In this document: in pieces, positions 25,813-36,720 of the stretch
How the letters are laid out: each line of letters opens with the position of its first letter
How positions within the stretch are numbered: position 1 is the first letter of the stretch
From: Lepisosteus oculatus
Taxonomy: Eukaryota > Chordata > Actinopteri > Semionotiformes > Lepisosteidae
Length of the DNA: 64,000 nucleotides
Direction of reading: 5' to 3'
NCBI RefSeq assembly: GCF_040954835.1
Contig: NC_090707.1
Span: 21,656,570-21,720,569, forward strand
Position numbers and translations under genes: made by a program
Notes under the pieces: generated by a model
Database searches by the model: none
What the model was told of the DNA's origin: nothing
What the model saw: the letters and a program-made list of their open reading frames with translations, nothing else

Positions 25813-26649
25813 ACCATTTCCCATTGTACCTTCATTTAATGAATATTATGATGCCTTATAGTCTTTTGGTTTTTTTTTTGCTTTACTGTATACAGTATAT
25901 TAAAGAAAAAAAACATTTTCATTGAATAAACATGAACAAGAACCAAAAATTATTCTATTTTATACAGATCATTTTTAACTATTAATGTTCAAATTCTGAG
26001 TCTTAATTGTTTTAAACTAACTTACAAAAACCTTTTGTTTCTTAGAAAAATAAGGAAGTACCTTTGTTCCTGATGCACATGCATGCAGTAAAACAATTTT
26101 ATTTACTCTTCATGAGACCCCTGCACAATGCTTTAGAAAGGGATTTCTCTCATTATCCCTTAAAACACATTTAAAACTCAGTTGATATTTCTTGTGTGGA
26201 TTTTAACCTCAACTATGCACAAGTATGAAATGTTTTCCTTATTATAGGAAGGGTTGTGTATATAGTAGTGTATAGATTTAATTTCAGATTGACATGGTAA
26301 GAACAATAGAGTATGGTCATTGACTGAGCAACACTGACACCAAATTTTACATTTACAACAATGTTTTACTCTACAGAAGCCTAATCCTAATAGTTTATTA
26401 TTTTATTAAACTGTTATGTTCATAACCAAAAGACAAGCAGATCAACATAATAAATGTGGAGTCAACTAACAACAGATAAATGTGTAGAAGATCAGTAGAA
26501 GATTATTTTATTTTTTACTCAATGGCAAAAATGTTATTTTCTTTCCCAGAAAAAGCCCAAAAGAATCCAGGTTTTCATTTCATTAAGTAAGAATTTAAAG
26601 GCTTTAAAATGTCTTATAAAAACCTCAAAGGCAGAGAGTGTATGAATTA
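25813..26649. other. Gene-free AT-rich spacer
   Basis: I see nothing definite here beyond A/T runs and the word pair tactgtatacagtatatt near 25885. Confidence 0.6.
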
Positions 26650-27000
26650 AATTCTTATGGTATTGATGTACTCGTTCTCCATTAATATCTCAATAAATAT
26701 GTATTCAATGCTTTTTATGCGCTTTTCAATTCGTGAAGTTAGTTATTATCGTATTAATCTTATCATCTAATTAATCATCTAGTTAATACCAACTCAGTTT
26801 CATATAAATATTGAATGACAACATTGCATGTTTTTTAAAGCTAGATGACGATCGTAATTGAAAAGATAAATAATCAGGTAGCGGTGTTAATTTATTACCA
26901 TAACAAAAAATAAAAATAGATTCCAGTTAGTCATGGTTAATTAACATGGCATATTTTATAAACGTCTGCGGTGTAGCTTTTGTTTCCAACTCATAAGTAA
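26650..27000. promoter_or_regulatory. TAAT-rich upstream element, candidate enhancer
   Basis: The stretch is dense in homeodomain-type cores (ctccattaatatc, tcatctaattaatcatctag, ttaataccaac, ggtgttaatttattacc) and lies about 0.7-1.0 kb upstream of the bHLH start codon. It contains no repeat I recognise. It is a candidate proximal enhancer on composition and position only. Confidence 0.3.
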
Positions 27001-27359
27001 CCGACGCACTTATTTAAAATTCTTCTTGCTTTTTTTTTTGGTCCACTAAATAGGGATAGTATCATATGTTTCTGACACTATTGTTTTCCTTTGCTTGAAT
27101 TTTAATTAAGATTTGCAAAAGGCCTCTTATTAAATCATCCCTTTCTATCACATCCACGCACCAGGAAGAACCCGGCACGCTAAAGACGTTTAAAATGTGT
27201 AAGGCAAATTTTTTATATATATAAATATTAGTGCAAGATCCGTGATGAATAGGAAAGAACTTGAGAAAACTTCTAAATGAGTAACTTGGTCCTTTTTACT
27301 GTCGGTCACTTCAAGATCAACTGCTTTCTTTGTGTTCATCTCCGCTTTTGCAAAGGCAG

Positions 27360-27691
27360 TGACTCTATTAGAAAGAAAGCACGTGTCCTAATTAGGTCCT
27401 TTTAAAACAGAAGAATAGAGACAAGCATCCTGCTGGGAGACCTGAAACTATTTAACCCTCAAGATTTCTCCATCTCTCGATCAGTTTGGACAAGGTTCAG
27501 TGTTGGGAAAAATAAAGCTCCAGTAAGAACGTGATCAAATCCTGATAAAAACTGCGTTGATATCATATTTTTGAAAGTTAAAATTTGATCAATATCATTA
27601 TTATTCGATTCTAATATTCCATTGGGTAAAGCAAGAGAAAATTAGGAGTTGATTTTCAAGTAAGCAAGCATATATAGAGCAATCAGTGAAA
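27360..27691 (+). promoter_or_regulatory. Putative promoter and 5' UTR of Fer-like bHLH gene
   Basis: A palindromic E-box cacgtg lies at about 27380 (agaaagcacgtgtcctaat). A TATA-like ctatttaaccc lies at about 27448 and would place a start site near 27480, giving a 5' UTR of about 210 bases. A second TATA-like tatatagag at 27672 is only 20 bases from the ATG and is a less likely core. The E-box could allow bHLH control, including autoregulation; that is inference. Confidence 0.35.
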
Positions 27692-28271
27692 ATGGAAGAG
27701 ATATTTTTTGACTTTGACCAAGACTCTACATCAGACTTTGCGTTTTGGGGACAAATGGATCCCAACTTTCAATTCCAATCTCAGTTGGACAGTCTGCTTT
27801 TTGACTGTCCGCCCATGACAGGACAGCTATCCCCGTGGTCTTCTTTCGGTTGTCAGTCTGTGTTTCCTGAAGCTCAGCTAACTTTCACCGATCTTGAGTC
27901 CCATTCCCCGCAGCTGGAAGCCAGTGCTGAAGTGGACAGCTCCTCTGCGGACGAGCCTCAAGACATAAGCAAGCGCAGGCAGCGCAGGCTGGCGCCTCAC
28001 CACCCTTACAAAGTCCAGCGCCATGCTGCCAATATCCGGGAAAGAAAAAGGATGCTGAGCATTAATTCTGCTTTCGAGGAGCTTCGGTGCCATGTGCCCA
28101 CATTTCCCTATGAGAAGCGCCTTTCCAAGATAGACACATTGAGATTGGCCATCGCGTACATTGCCCTTTTGAGAGAAATCTTGCTCTCAGGTTGCGACCC
28201 AAAGTCTTACGTGGACGAGTGCATGAAAAACGGCTACAAAAATCAGACCAACGCCATTTGGAATACAAGTG
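27692..28271 (+). CDS. Fer2-like/Ptf1a-family bHLH transcription factor, exon 1
   Basis: This exon encodes residues 1-193 and the first base of codon 194. The start is the ATG at 27692 (A at -3, G at +4); an upstream in-frame GTG at 27686 is not needed. The protein has an acidic, aromatic N-terminus (residues 1-90), a basic patch KRRQRR (94-99) and a bHLH at about 108-165. The basic region is [10 protein letters not shown] (111-120) and the loop is [10 protein letters not shown] (136-145). 'NIRERKRM' and '[15 protein letters not shown]' place it in the Ptf1a/Ferd3l group, which binds E-boxes as dimers with E proteins and acts in neural or pancreatic progenitors. Past the bHLH are '[11 protein letters not shown]' (168-178) and 'AIWNTS' (188-193), which FERD3L lacks. 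A strong donor g|gtaggt follows. Without splicing the frame would read only four more residues to a stop. Confidence 0.93.
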
Positions 28272-29680
28272 GTAGGTTTCCATAGTTATTGTGTAGCGAT
28301 TTTTATGTTTTCGGGTCAAAAACAATATTGTGGTGCACTTGATAAGAGAAATTAAGATATTTTCTGTTCACAGATTTTACTGTTGGACGCATAATTATAC
28401 CGATACACTCTCAGCATAAGTACTTTTCATTCAGATCATACCTGAACCACTGTATGTTTTTCCTTTGGCATAGTGCTAACAAAAGTTATGCACTTAAAAT
28501 TGTATTTGAAGAATTGTTAAGATTAAGTTCACAACAGAAACATATTCCACAATATAACTATTCTAATTAAACATTTTTTTAACAGGAGGCGATTGAGTAC
28601 AAACGGCAGTCCCGCTCTATGTGTGCTTGCTATACAGTATAAAGAATAAAAAATGTTGTTAACTGGGAATAATGTAGAAGTTCCCTTTCATGATTAAACT
28701 ACTAATCATACAGTAAAATAGATATGTGAATCTATGATTATTTATCACCCTTTACTTGAAAGTGATATTTTACATGTTTGTATTTCGTTTATTCAGCTTT
28801 CTAAAGGCTCGTTCTTAATGGAAAATCCATTATCCGGATCTTTCTTGAAGTCATATTTTCTAGTGCAAAAATCTAACTAAATGAAAGGCTTTGTACGTTT
28901 TCAAATAAATGCGTTTTTGTCACATCATTTATACTTGGCATCAATATTTTCAACTATGGTGCCCAATGTATTTAAAAAACATCTGACTAAATTTAAGGTA
29001 GTATTTTCGAAACTACAAATTCTATTTCTTTACAATAAGTAGGGCCCAGAAAATGGGGTCCTTCAAGTACTGTACGTGTTTTGTGTTTAAAACCATGCCA
29101 CATTACAGAATTGAATTCAACAGAAATGTTTACAACGCCTTATTTAAAATGCAAGGGCATGAAAGGCATTTAAAAGTGTTTTTTAAAAAAGCACTTTACA
29201 ATATCGTTGGATTGAAGAGTTTGTTTTAAGCCAAAGCACCATAGAATTTTACACTTTGAGAAAACACTACAGAGTCAAATTTCCTTTTCAAAGCCAACTA
29301 AGAAAGAATATGCAAATAATATGAACACAAATAAAAAGGACTTGGCTTTTAATTGCGCTGCAATGGTTTTAAAACAGCAGTGTGTATGCTCTATTAGTCA
29401 ATTTCCTTTGTTCATTTTTGCTGTATGCTTTGTTTCCATCTGCCCGATCCTTGGCTTTTGTGTTCAAAAGCCGTTTCTCTAAGACCCAAGTAGTCTCACT
29501 AGCATCAATAGAGCGCTGCATTCTTTAGTTAAACAGTTCTCAGTATTACATGGAGAGGGATTGGTTTAATTAATTAATATACTGCTTAAATAGACGCATG
29601 AATGGGTGACTTGTTAAATGGTCATTAAAATGTATTTAAATCATTCTGTTTGTCTTGCTTTGTTTTCTCACAAATTTTAG
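28272..29680 (+). other. Phase-1 intron of Fer-like bHLH gene
   Basis: The intron is 1409 bases. The donor is gtaggt at 28272. The acceptor is the pyrimidine-rich tgttttctcacaaattttag ending at 29680. It interrupts a codon after its first base. No gene lies inside; a TAAT-rich stretch (tttaattaattaatat, about 29566) is present. Confidence 0.85.
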
Positions 29681-29718
29681 ATCTGACAGCCCGCCTGTCC
29701 TGGATAAAGTGGGATTAG
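29681..29718 (+). CDS. Fer2-like bHLH gene, terminal micro-exon
   Basis: Only 38 bases are coding: the last two bases of a split Asp codon, then LTARLSWIKWD and a TAG at 29716-29718. Joined to exon 1 this makes a 205-residue protein ending NTS-DLTARLSWIKWD. The frame, the splice sites and the sense of the tail agree: from memory, invertebrate Fer2 and nematode HLH-13 proteins carry a very similar WNTSDLTARLSWI tail after the bHLH. Ptf1a also uses C-terminal tryptophan motifs to bind RBPJ, so Trp201 and Trp204 may form a partner-binding motif. That role is inference. Confidence 0.85.
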
Positions 29719-30255
29719 GTCTATCTTTATAGACCGCTGAACAGTAAAAAGATTTTTTCTCCACTCCACAGACGTGATGACATCACCGCTCAGTAACAGC
29801 TGCGTACTTCTCACCAGATCTCACCTGACTGTATTGTGCTGCACCGATCATGTCTTTTATATTCAGATTAATTTCTTATGTTTCTAACTTCACTTTTCAA
29901 AGTTCAGTTTCATTTTTTTATTTTTCTTGTATTCAAACAACTACTAATACGGCATCTGAGTGAAATGTTTATTCTGGACGATGTTACGGTGCCTCATTGG
30001 AGTTACAATTAGCTTTTTAATTGAAAGTTACATTTATTAAATCTTAATATCCATTTCATTATTCATGATCTTGATCGTAAATGTTTAATTTTAACTGTTT
30101 TTGAATTACAGCATATTTGTTTATTTATAGACTTTTGAAGCTGTCTTATTTAAAAGTGAAGGGATATAAAATGTACATATAACACTATATTTGTATTGTA
30201 TAATATTGTATTAGATTTAAATTGAATGTATATATTAAACATGAAAAACTGGAAA
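29719..30255 (+). other. Putative 3' UTR of Fer-like bHLH gene
   Basis: Non-coding sequence follows the micro-exon. An ATTAAA poly(A) signal at 30234-30239 would give a 3' UTR of about 0.5 kb. The end is approximate. Confidence 0.45.
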
Positions 30256-30520
30256 AAAATGTCATGACTTATAGGGTGTATTTGTTTATCAGTACCAAAG
30301 CTATCAGGTTCATAAATATATTCCAAGTTTAAATATGCATAGAATAACAGACATCTTTATTATTCTAATTATTTTGAGATTCCTTATAGTGTTAAAATGG
30401 AAATGAGATAATTTAATATAGATTTTCTGCAGTTTCAACAAATGCACTTCATGAGAGCATTAAAACTGTTTGTTTTGCACATGATATGGTAGAAGATAAG
30501 GATATTCAGCGCCAATTTCG

Positions 30521-30560
30521 AACATAAGAAAACTTACGAACTAGGGGAATTGTTAGGTCC
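30521..30560 (+). repeat. Repeat family B fragment
   Basis: aacataagaaaacttacgaa, then ctaggggaattgttaggtcc, resembles the start of the longer copy at 32041. Confidence 0.5.
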
Positions 30561-32040
30561 ATGTTGCAAATTTAGCAGTAAAGCAGCTAATTGAATTTAA
30601 AATTTGTCAGGCTTCTTCTTGTGGTTGCGCGGGATTTACAGTAGTCCTGTCTGAGAGAAAATATTCTGGTGGTACAGTATTTGCTTTAATGGTTGAATGA
30701 TACTACCAGTTTGCATCTTTCTTCCATTAAGAATGAGGTGGTAATCCCAACAACTCAAGAAGCAAACCAGTTTGCTTTAAAGATATGAAAAATAAGCTTG
30801 ATTGGATTTTAGTGATTAAACCAGCTAAATCACTTCTAAATTGTAAAACAAAAATGATCAGAACTACCATGTGTATCCTTAACCCAAAGCCTGGCCTTTC
30901 TTATTAATTCTGCTTCTGATTTACTCTCACTTATTTCATACCAATCTTGTTATCCACAAGAGTTAGATCAAATCCTATTTTCTATTGTTGTGAAGTTCTT
31001 CCCTTGTGTATGCACAGATTTTTTCTGTAACTGAAAAACAAAATCTCAAGAGAAGAAAATAGGGTGGCTGACAGCTCAAAGATGATTTTATGCATTTGCT
31101 AATGAATTCAGTTGTGACATTAAATACACAGCTGTCCAGTTTCAGCAATGACTACATTCCTTTTACCCATTTCCATTAGGTTCAGAGCCCTGTTCTGGTA
31201 ATTTCTCAATCTGTTCTCATGTTATTGCTGTGTGAACAGTTTTTTGGCGAATATATCAATATAATCTGATTCATCACAGGACACATCACATTTTGCAACA
31301 CTCTTTACTGTTTAAAACATAAATACTGTTTTGATTTAAAATGTTTGCTTGAACTCTAAAATGCCATTGCATAACCACACCGAATTAACCCAGTAATATG
31401 AAATGCTTCATACTCTAGTTTGCTCATTTGAAGAAGAACCAGGTACAATATACAGTACCTATCATATTGGCCTTGATACATTTCATTTTTCAATAAATAG
31501 GATCAAGACAGATCAAGAATACAGCAAAACAGATGCTGTGGAGGAATACTGAAATTAAAAATAAGTAATGTAACCTTTCTGATACTACTGAACTTAGGTA
31601 CTCCAAAGTTTATGTCTCTGCTTAAAATATCTTTTTATATCTCTTTCCTTAGTCTCAGTTTTAGATTGTTTTGGCATTCAATGGTTTTCTCACTTACACA
31701 TGCCTCTCCATTAGAAGGGTATTCTAGGAGACATAAGCTAAAATACCTTTAAAGCTTTGCAAGGGATTCAACTGACATAGCTGACAATTCAAAGCTCTAG
31801 GCAGGATCTGCAGGCATGAAGTTCCTTGGTTGCACACTTTATGTTAACAATGGTAAAAAATACAACAAACATCTTCAAAAGACCCATATATCCCAAAAGG
31901 CACAAATAAAACTTCCCTAAGATACATTTTAATATTGCTGAATACCTTGGCTTTTTTCCTTGGCTTTGGTGTTTGCTTTGGCTGTTTAATTCATTTTCAT
32001 TCATGTTTGAAAGAATTGGGACAAAACATGAACAGTTTTG

Positions 32041-32200
32041 AACATAAGAACAGTTGCAGACGAGAGAAGGCTGGACAGCCCAACTAGCCAATTTGGTAGT
32101 TTGTTGTGAAATGATCCATGGATCTCATCCAGCCATTTCTTATAAGCAGATAGAGAACCTATTCCATACTCCCACAACCCCTTGGGCAATCCCATGTATG
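32041..32200 (+). repeat. Repeat family B (SINE-like), partial
   Basis: It begins aacataagaacagttgcaga and continues through ctggacagcccaactagcca, gatctcatccagccatttct and attccatactcccacaaccc. I recognise this series as a widespread dispersed element of non-teleost fish genomes, though I cannot name it with confidence. It is truncated at the 3' side. Confidence 0.7.
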
Positions 32201-32542
32201 TGTTTTTCAAATGCTGTACTAAAGGTTATGTCATCTATGCCTAAAGTGGAAAAAAAAAATATTCTCAGGGGTGGGAATGATTATGATTTACTTCCTTATT
32301 TAACTAATAACATATCTGAATATTAATAGGAAATGGGTTGGGAAGAAACCATTTTTCAGATTCCTATAACTAACCAAAATTACTGAACATGTTTAAAAAA
32401 AAGTCCACTTTTTATCACTCTAAATAAACTTTCTCATTTCAAGAAACTTTGGGATTAGAGACAGAAAGCGGTAAGATCAGTTACAGTACTTCACAAGGGA
32501 ATGGTTCTCATGTGACATTAATTCCCCTGGCACATTGGAAAC

Positions 32543-32561
32543 TGCTGCCTCCTGGTGGTTC
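32543..32561 (-). promoter_or_regulatory. CTCF-like motif
   Basis: On the minus strand this reads gaaccaccaggaggcagca, a good fit to the CTCF core. It faces the + motif at 13708, so the pair would be convergent around the Fer-like gene. Motif only. Confidence 0.42.
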
Positions 32562-33194
32562 ATTGTGAGTAGTGAATACTGCTTTTTAACATTGCAGGTT
32601 AGTTTTCTACCCCCAGTTACAAAATAATATTCAAATGTAGTTGTTTAAAATCAAATTCCATAAACTAATAGAAATGTTAAGGAATCAAAAACATTCAAGA
32701 ACAATGGTAGGTACTGTATGCATATTTGTTGATGCGACTTGTCATTCACATTTACAGTATTGTATGTCACTTTCAAAACATTTCCACTGTGGTACTGTAT
32801 AATCCAAACATGCTGAAAACTTAAAGAGACTGCTTGCTGTCAATTGCTCTGAAAATGTGGCAAATATCCTTAAATGCTGGAAACCAAATGTAACAAGGCA
32901 AGTGCATGCAAATGCTGGAGAGAAGTAAAATTGCCCATACCAAAGCTCTTTTCAAGTATGTAATTCAAACCATAATAGCTAGCTGGACAAAATACAGAGC
33001 AATAATGCAACTTCTGGTTTGGGGAGATTTATCAAAAACAGTTTGGCTTTAGCTTTGTGGTATAGGATGTCTTGTGAACCTCTTAACTTTGCTGCTCCTC
33101 AATAGTTAATATTTGCCCACAATGTAAAATGAGTTCACCCAAAAGGCATTGTTTCTTTCGCTTTCTCTCCTCCTCTCATGCTCTTTTCATATAC

Positions 33195-33541
33195 ATTCGT
33201 CCAGTTTCCAACCACATCATATCCAATTCAGGGTCGCGGGGGAGCTGGAGCCTGGCCTGGGCACAAGGCGGGATACACCATGGACAGGATACTAGTCTAT
33301 CTCAGGGCACAATCAGACACAGAAAAGGCACACACTCACACAAGGGACAATTTACCCAAAGACAATTAACCTATCTGTATGTCTTTTGACCGTGGAAGGA
33401 AACTGAAGCACCTGGTGAAAGCCCAGGTGCACATGGGGGGAACATGCAAACTTCACACAGATAGCACCCCAGTTCTGGAATCAAACACAGAGTTCCACTG
33501 CTTTAAGGCAGCAATGCTAACCCTTGCATCACCATGCCACT
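33195..33541 (-). repeat. SINE-like family A, near full length
   Basis: Minus-strand copy. The tail side at 33195 is followed by ttcagggtcgcgggggagct, ggagcctggcctgggcacaa and 'gggatacaccatggacagga'. The middle carries 'gacaattaacctatctgtat' and the tRNA-like head (revcomp) is at about 33505-33541. It keeps more CpGs than the other copies, so it may be one of the younger ones. Confidence 0.85.
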
Positions 33542-36119
33542 CTTTGTACAGTATACTGTATATAAATAACATACATTTTTTAATTAAACAAAGTCTAGTT
33601 ATATATTTAAATTACATAACTAGAATACAAAAAAAGTACATTTTCTGTAAACTTCAGACATCAGTGCCTTACTTTACAACATTTTTTATACGCCCATTAC
33701 ATTTAACAGACTTCCAGAGGCGTACTGTCAAGTAAAATACTGACATTTGAAGAGTTGTTGTAAAATTGAATTTCTTAGTTCATCTTCTGCCTTAAAATCT
33801 TCAATAGCCCTGGACTGGACTGGAATACTCAATCTAAAAGGTGTCCCTGCAGGCAAAAAGACAAGGATTCAGATCAGTGTGTCAGGCCCATCAGTGGGAC
33901 AGTAATCTGTCGTGGATGTCAAGAAATATGTAGTATCAGGGTCATCTGAAAAAAAAAACAATCACAACAAAATATGTTTTTTATTCCCACTATGCAATAT
34001 TGATGTCTTGGGTTGGAAAACATCAGGTTTTGCACACATACTTCCACATCTCCTCTTTAACTTCAGAAAATAAAATGTTCTTCTTATCTCACAGATGATA
34101 ACTGTTTATAACGCCATAGAAAAAACACCCTAAAATTATATATATTCCAAAACTTCAGTTAGTAATGCATCAAAATGTTTTCAGTTACCGTATTGATCAT
34201 ACAAAACTTATCCTGTTTATGAGAAGTTACAAAATACATGTAGAAGACATTAAAGCTCATATCCTGCTTTTGTACTACATCAGTTTATATTTAGTGACAA
34301 TGAAATGATATAAATTGTGACAGCACTGTGGTAAGACAATTGTGCGTGCATAGAATATGAGTCAGCAGGATCTAGGCTCACTGCAGAGATTGTCTGAATT
34401 CAGATGTGCTCTGGAAATTTTTTGCAAAAATCTTTCTGTCAAAATATGTGTGTTGAAGAACAATACTTTTAAAAATAATAACATTATAATAAGAAATTAC
34501 ATGTATAACACTTATTTTATAAGCAAATTCCTCCAGGTCCTTACTAATTTTAAAAAGTATTGTTTTACATAAGTGTCTATTAACTGTAATGGACTGGTGA
34601 AAAGTCATTTTCACCAACACATTCTACTATACAGTATATACACAGATCATACATTTAAGCATTAGTTGAGTGAAATTTTGAAAGTTAAATAATTCACAGA
34701 AACTATAATGTGAATAAAAAGCTTTATTCAAATGCTGTTTACGATTGCCCAATGGAAGCTTGTAATACACATATTCTTCTTTCTCTGCCTACTATGTACC
34801 ATTCTTCAAGATTGATTAAACAGCTCTGTAGTGGTATGTACAGTACCTCTGAGTCTCACTTAACATTAGTTTGAAGCCTATATACTGTAGTATCTGTTCC
34901 ATTTTGTCTGCATTTCTTTGTCCTCAAGTGGAGACATTAAAGTAACTTGTATTCTGCATATTATTCTTTTATTCGGTTGCTGTTCTATTTCAGTAATTTT
35001 GAAAGAATGTGTAAAAGGAAGAATTAGAAATAAACATTAGATCTTTCTAAAAACAGATGTTCCCACTACAATATTATACAGTACATCTATATTTATTCAG
35101 TCCCAAGTGTGTTTGTTCAATGCAATATCCTTATGTTTTTGTAATTTATATGTAGATATTTTGTGGGATCTGTGCACATAACTTAACAGCATTCAGCTTT
35201 AATAAGGGTTTATAATAAAAAAAGAAGTCATTTTCAGTCTTTCTGTATATATTTTTTGTTTGCAAGGATGTTTCATTAAACATAACACTAACAATTTCTA
35301 AATAAATAAAAAGGGGATATATAGACTTCAGATCAAAAGTATCTTCCTAATCGTTGTTAGTAAAGAATTCTTTTGTTGAACCATGTCCTGCATGTTTATT
35401 AGATGAGTGTTTCAAACATTAGTGACACCGCATGTTAAGACAAGTAAAAGTGGAGTTAGGATTTAAACTGTCACTAGGGAGAATGGTAATCACATCTCTT
35501 TTCTTTCTGAAAATGCACAAATATACAGTACAGCAAACAGCATGTGAGAAGGAAATTAAATCTTAAAAAACACTGATGTCAAACAGTTAAAAACATTCCC
35601 ACACCTCGAAAAGACCACTAATGGTGAGTGACCATTAGAAAATAAAATAAAATCACAAATAATTAAGTGATATGGAAGTCACTTTTGCCGGTACTTGTAT
35701 AGAGTAGCTTAATGTACTCCAATGAGCATTCCTCTTAAATTGTATTTGAAACCTTTAAAACAAACCAATGCTGAAAATAGTGGTGATGCTATGACTTTCA
35801 AATTTACTCCTATGTTTTTTTTAAATTTGCATGCTGCCATGCATGTAATTATTAATTTTAAAAAAATAATAATAAGTACAGAATATAACTTAAAGAATTG
35901 TATGGTTTAAAGGTTGTTTGCTTCATTGTACTGTGTTTCTTTAAAAAAGAAACAAGAAAAAGTAACAGCACAAATCTACTGATGGTTTAGAAATTCTGAG
36001 CTTTAAAATAATAACATAATGCAATCCAAACGAGCTTGCAATAGTCCTTGAAATACCCTGCTCTACAGAGTATTATGAGAAGAAATATTAGTTACGTCTT
36101 GAGAAATGATTTTTATTCC

Positions 36120-36720
36120 ATACAGTAATAAATTCAAAGAGCGACTCTCTGGGCAAGGGTTTCCATTTGCGTCGGATCTAAACAGGTAACCTCTGCTGGG
36201 GGTTTTCCTCAATCAGCAGTAGTCCTGAACCTTATGAGACTCTTTAGGTGCCACAGGGACACAAATACCCCTCTGCTGTACCTCCCTGCAGTCTCCGGAT
36301 GTTCTAACAGCCCAACTCTCTCTGCCAAACAGCTTCAGAAACTGTTTATTGGTATAAAATGTGAAATATGACTGGTATGGCAATGCTTATAATAAAGTCA
36401 CTTATAGAGCTGATTTCGTGTGAGGTGGCATACCAGAGTTTAAACGAAAGGGGAGGTTTCCATGGCGACAGCATGCTGCGCCTGCACAAAATAGTGGTCC
36501 CAATGGGGCAGTGAATAACGCAGAGTTTTGAAGTGCAAGGTCTCTGCATCCTTGAGTGTTGAACTAAGTAAACTTTCTGCCCTCCATGTGAGACAGACAG
36601 TTCACAGCACAGGCATAAAATGATTTCTGGCAGAATCCAGGAGCTCTTAGGTTCGGTTGGGGCACTCCTAGGCACAGGTATTAGCGGAATAATAAAATTT
36701 GGCCTGTGCCCCCCAAAAAA
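36120..36720. other. Less AT-rich patch of unknown nature
   Basis: Base composition rises over about 600 bases, with several CpGs, in otherwise AT-rich DNA. It ends in ggcctgtgccccccaaaaaaa, which looks like a short A-tail. A 109-codon minus-strand frame (36346-36675) resembles no family I know. It may be an unrecognised retroposed repeat or a degraded retrocopy. Confidence 0.4.

Noticed and set aside
27686..27691. Two extra codons before the Fer-like start
   Set aside because: They start with GTG; the ATG at 27692 has a good context and is the simpler choice.
27692..28285. Single-exon gene ending in GRFP
   Set aside because: Reading into the intron gives a tail with no family sense, while the splice to 29681 gives a recognisable conserved-looking tail.
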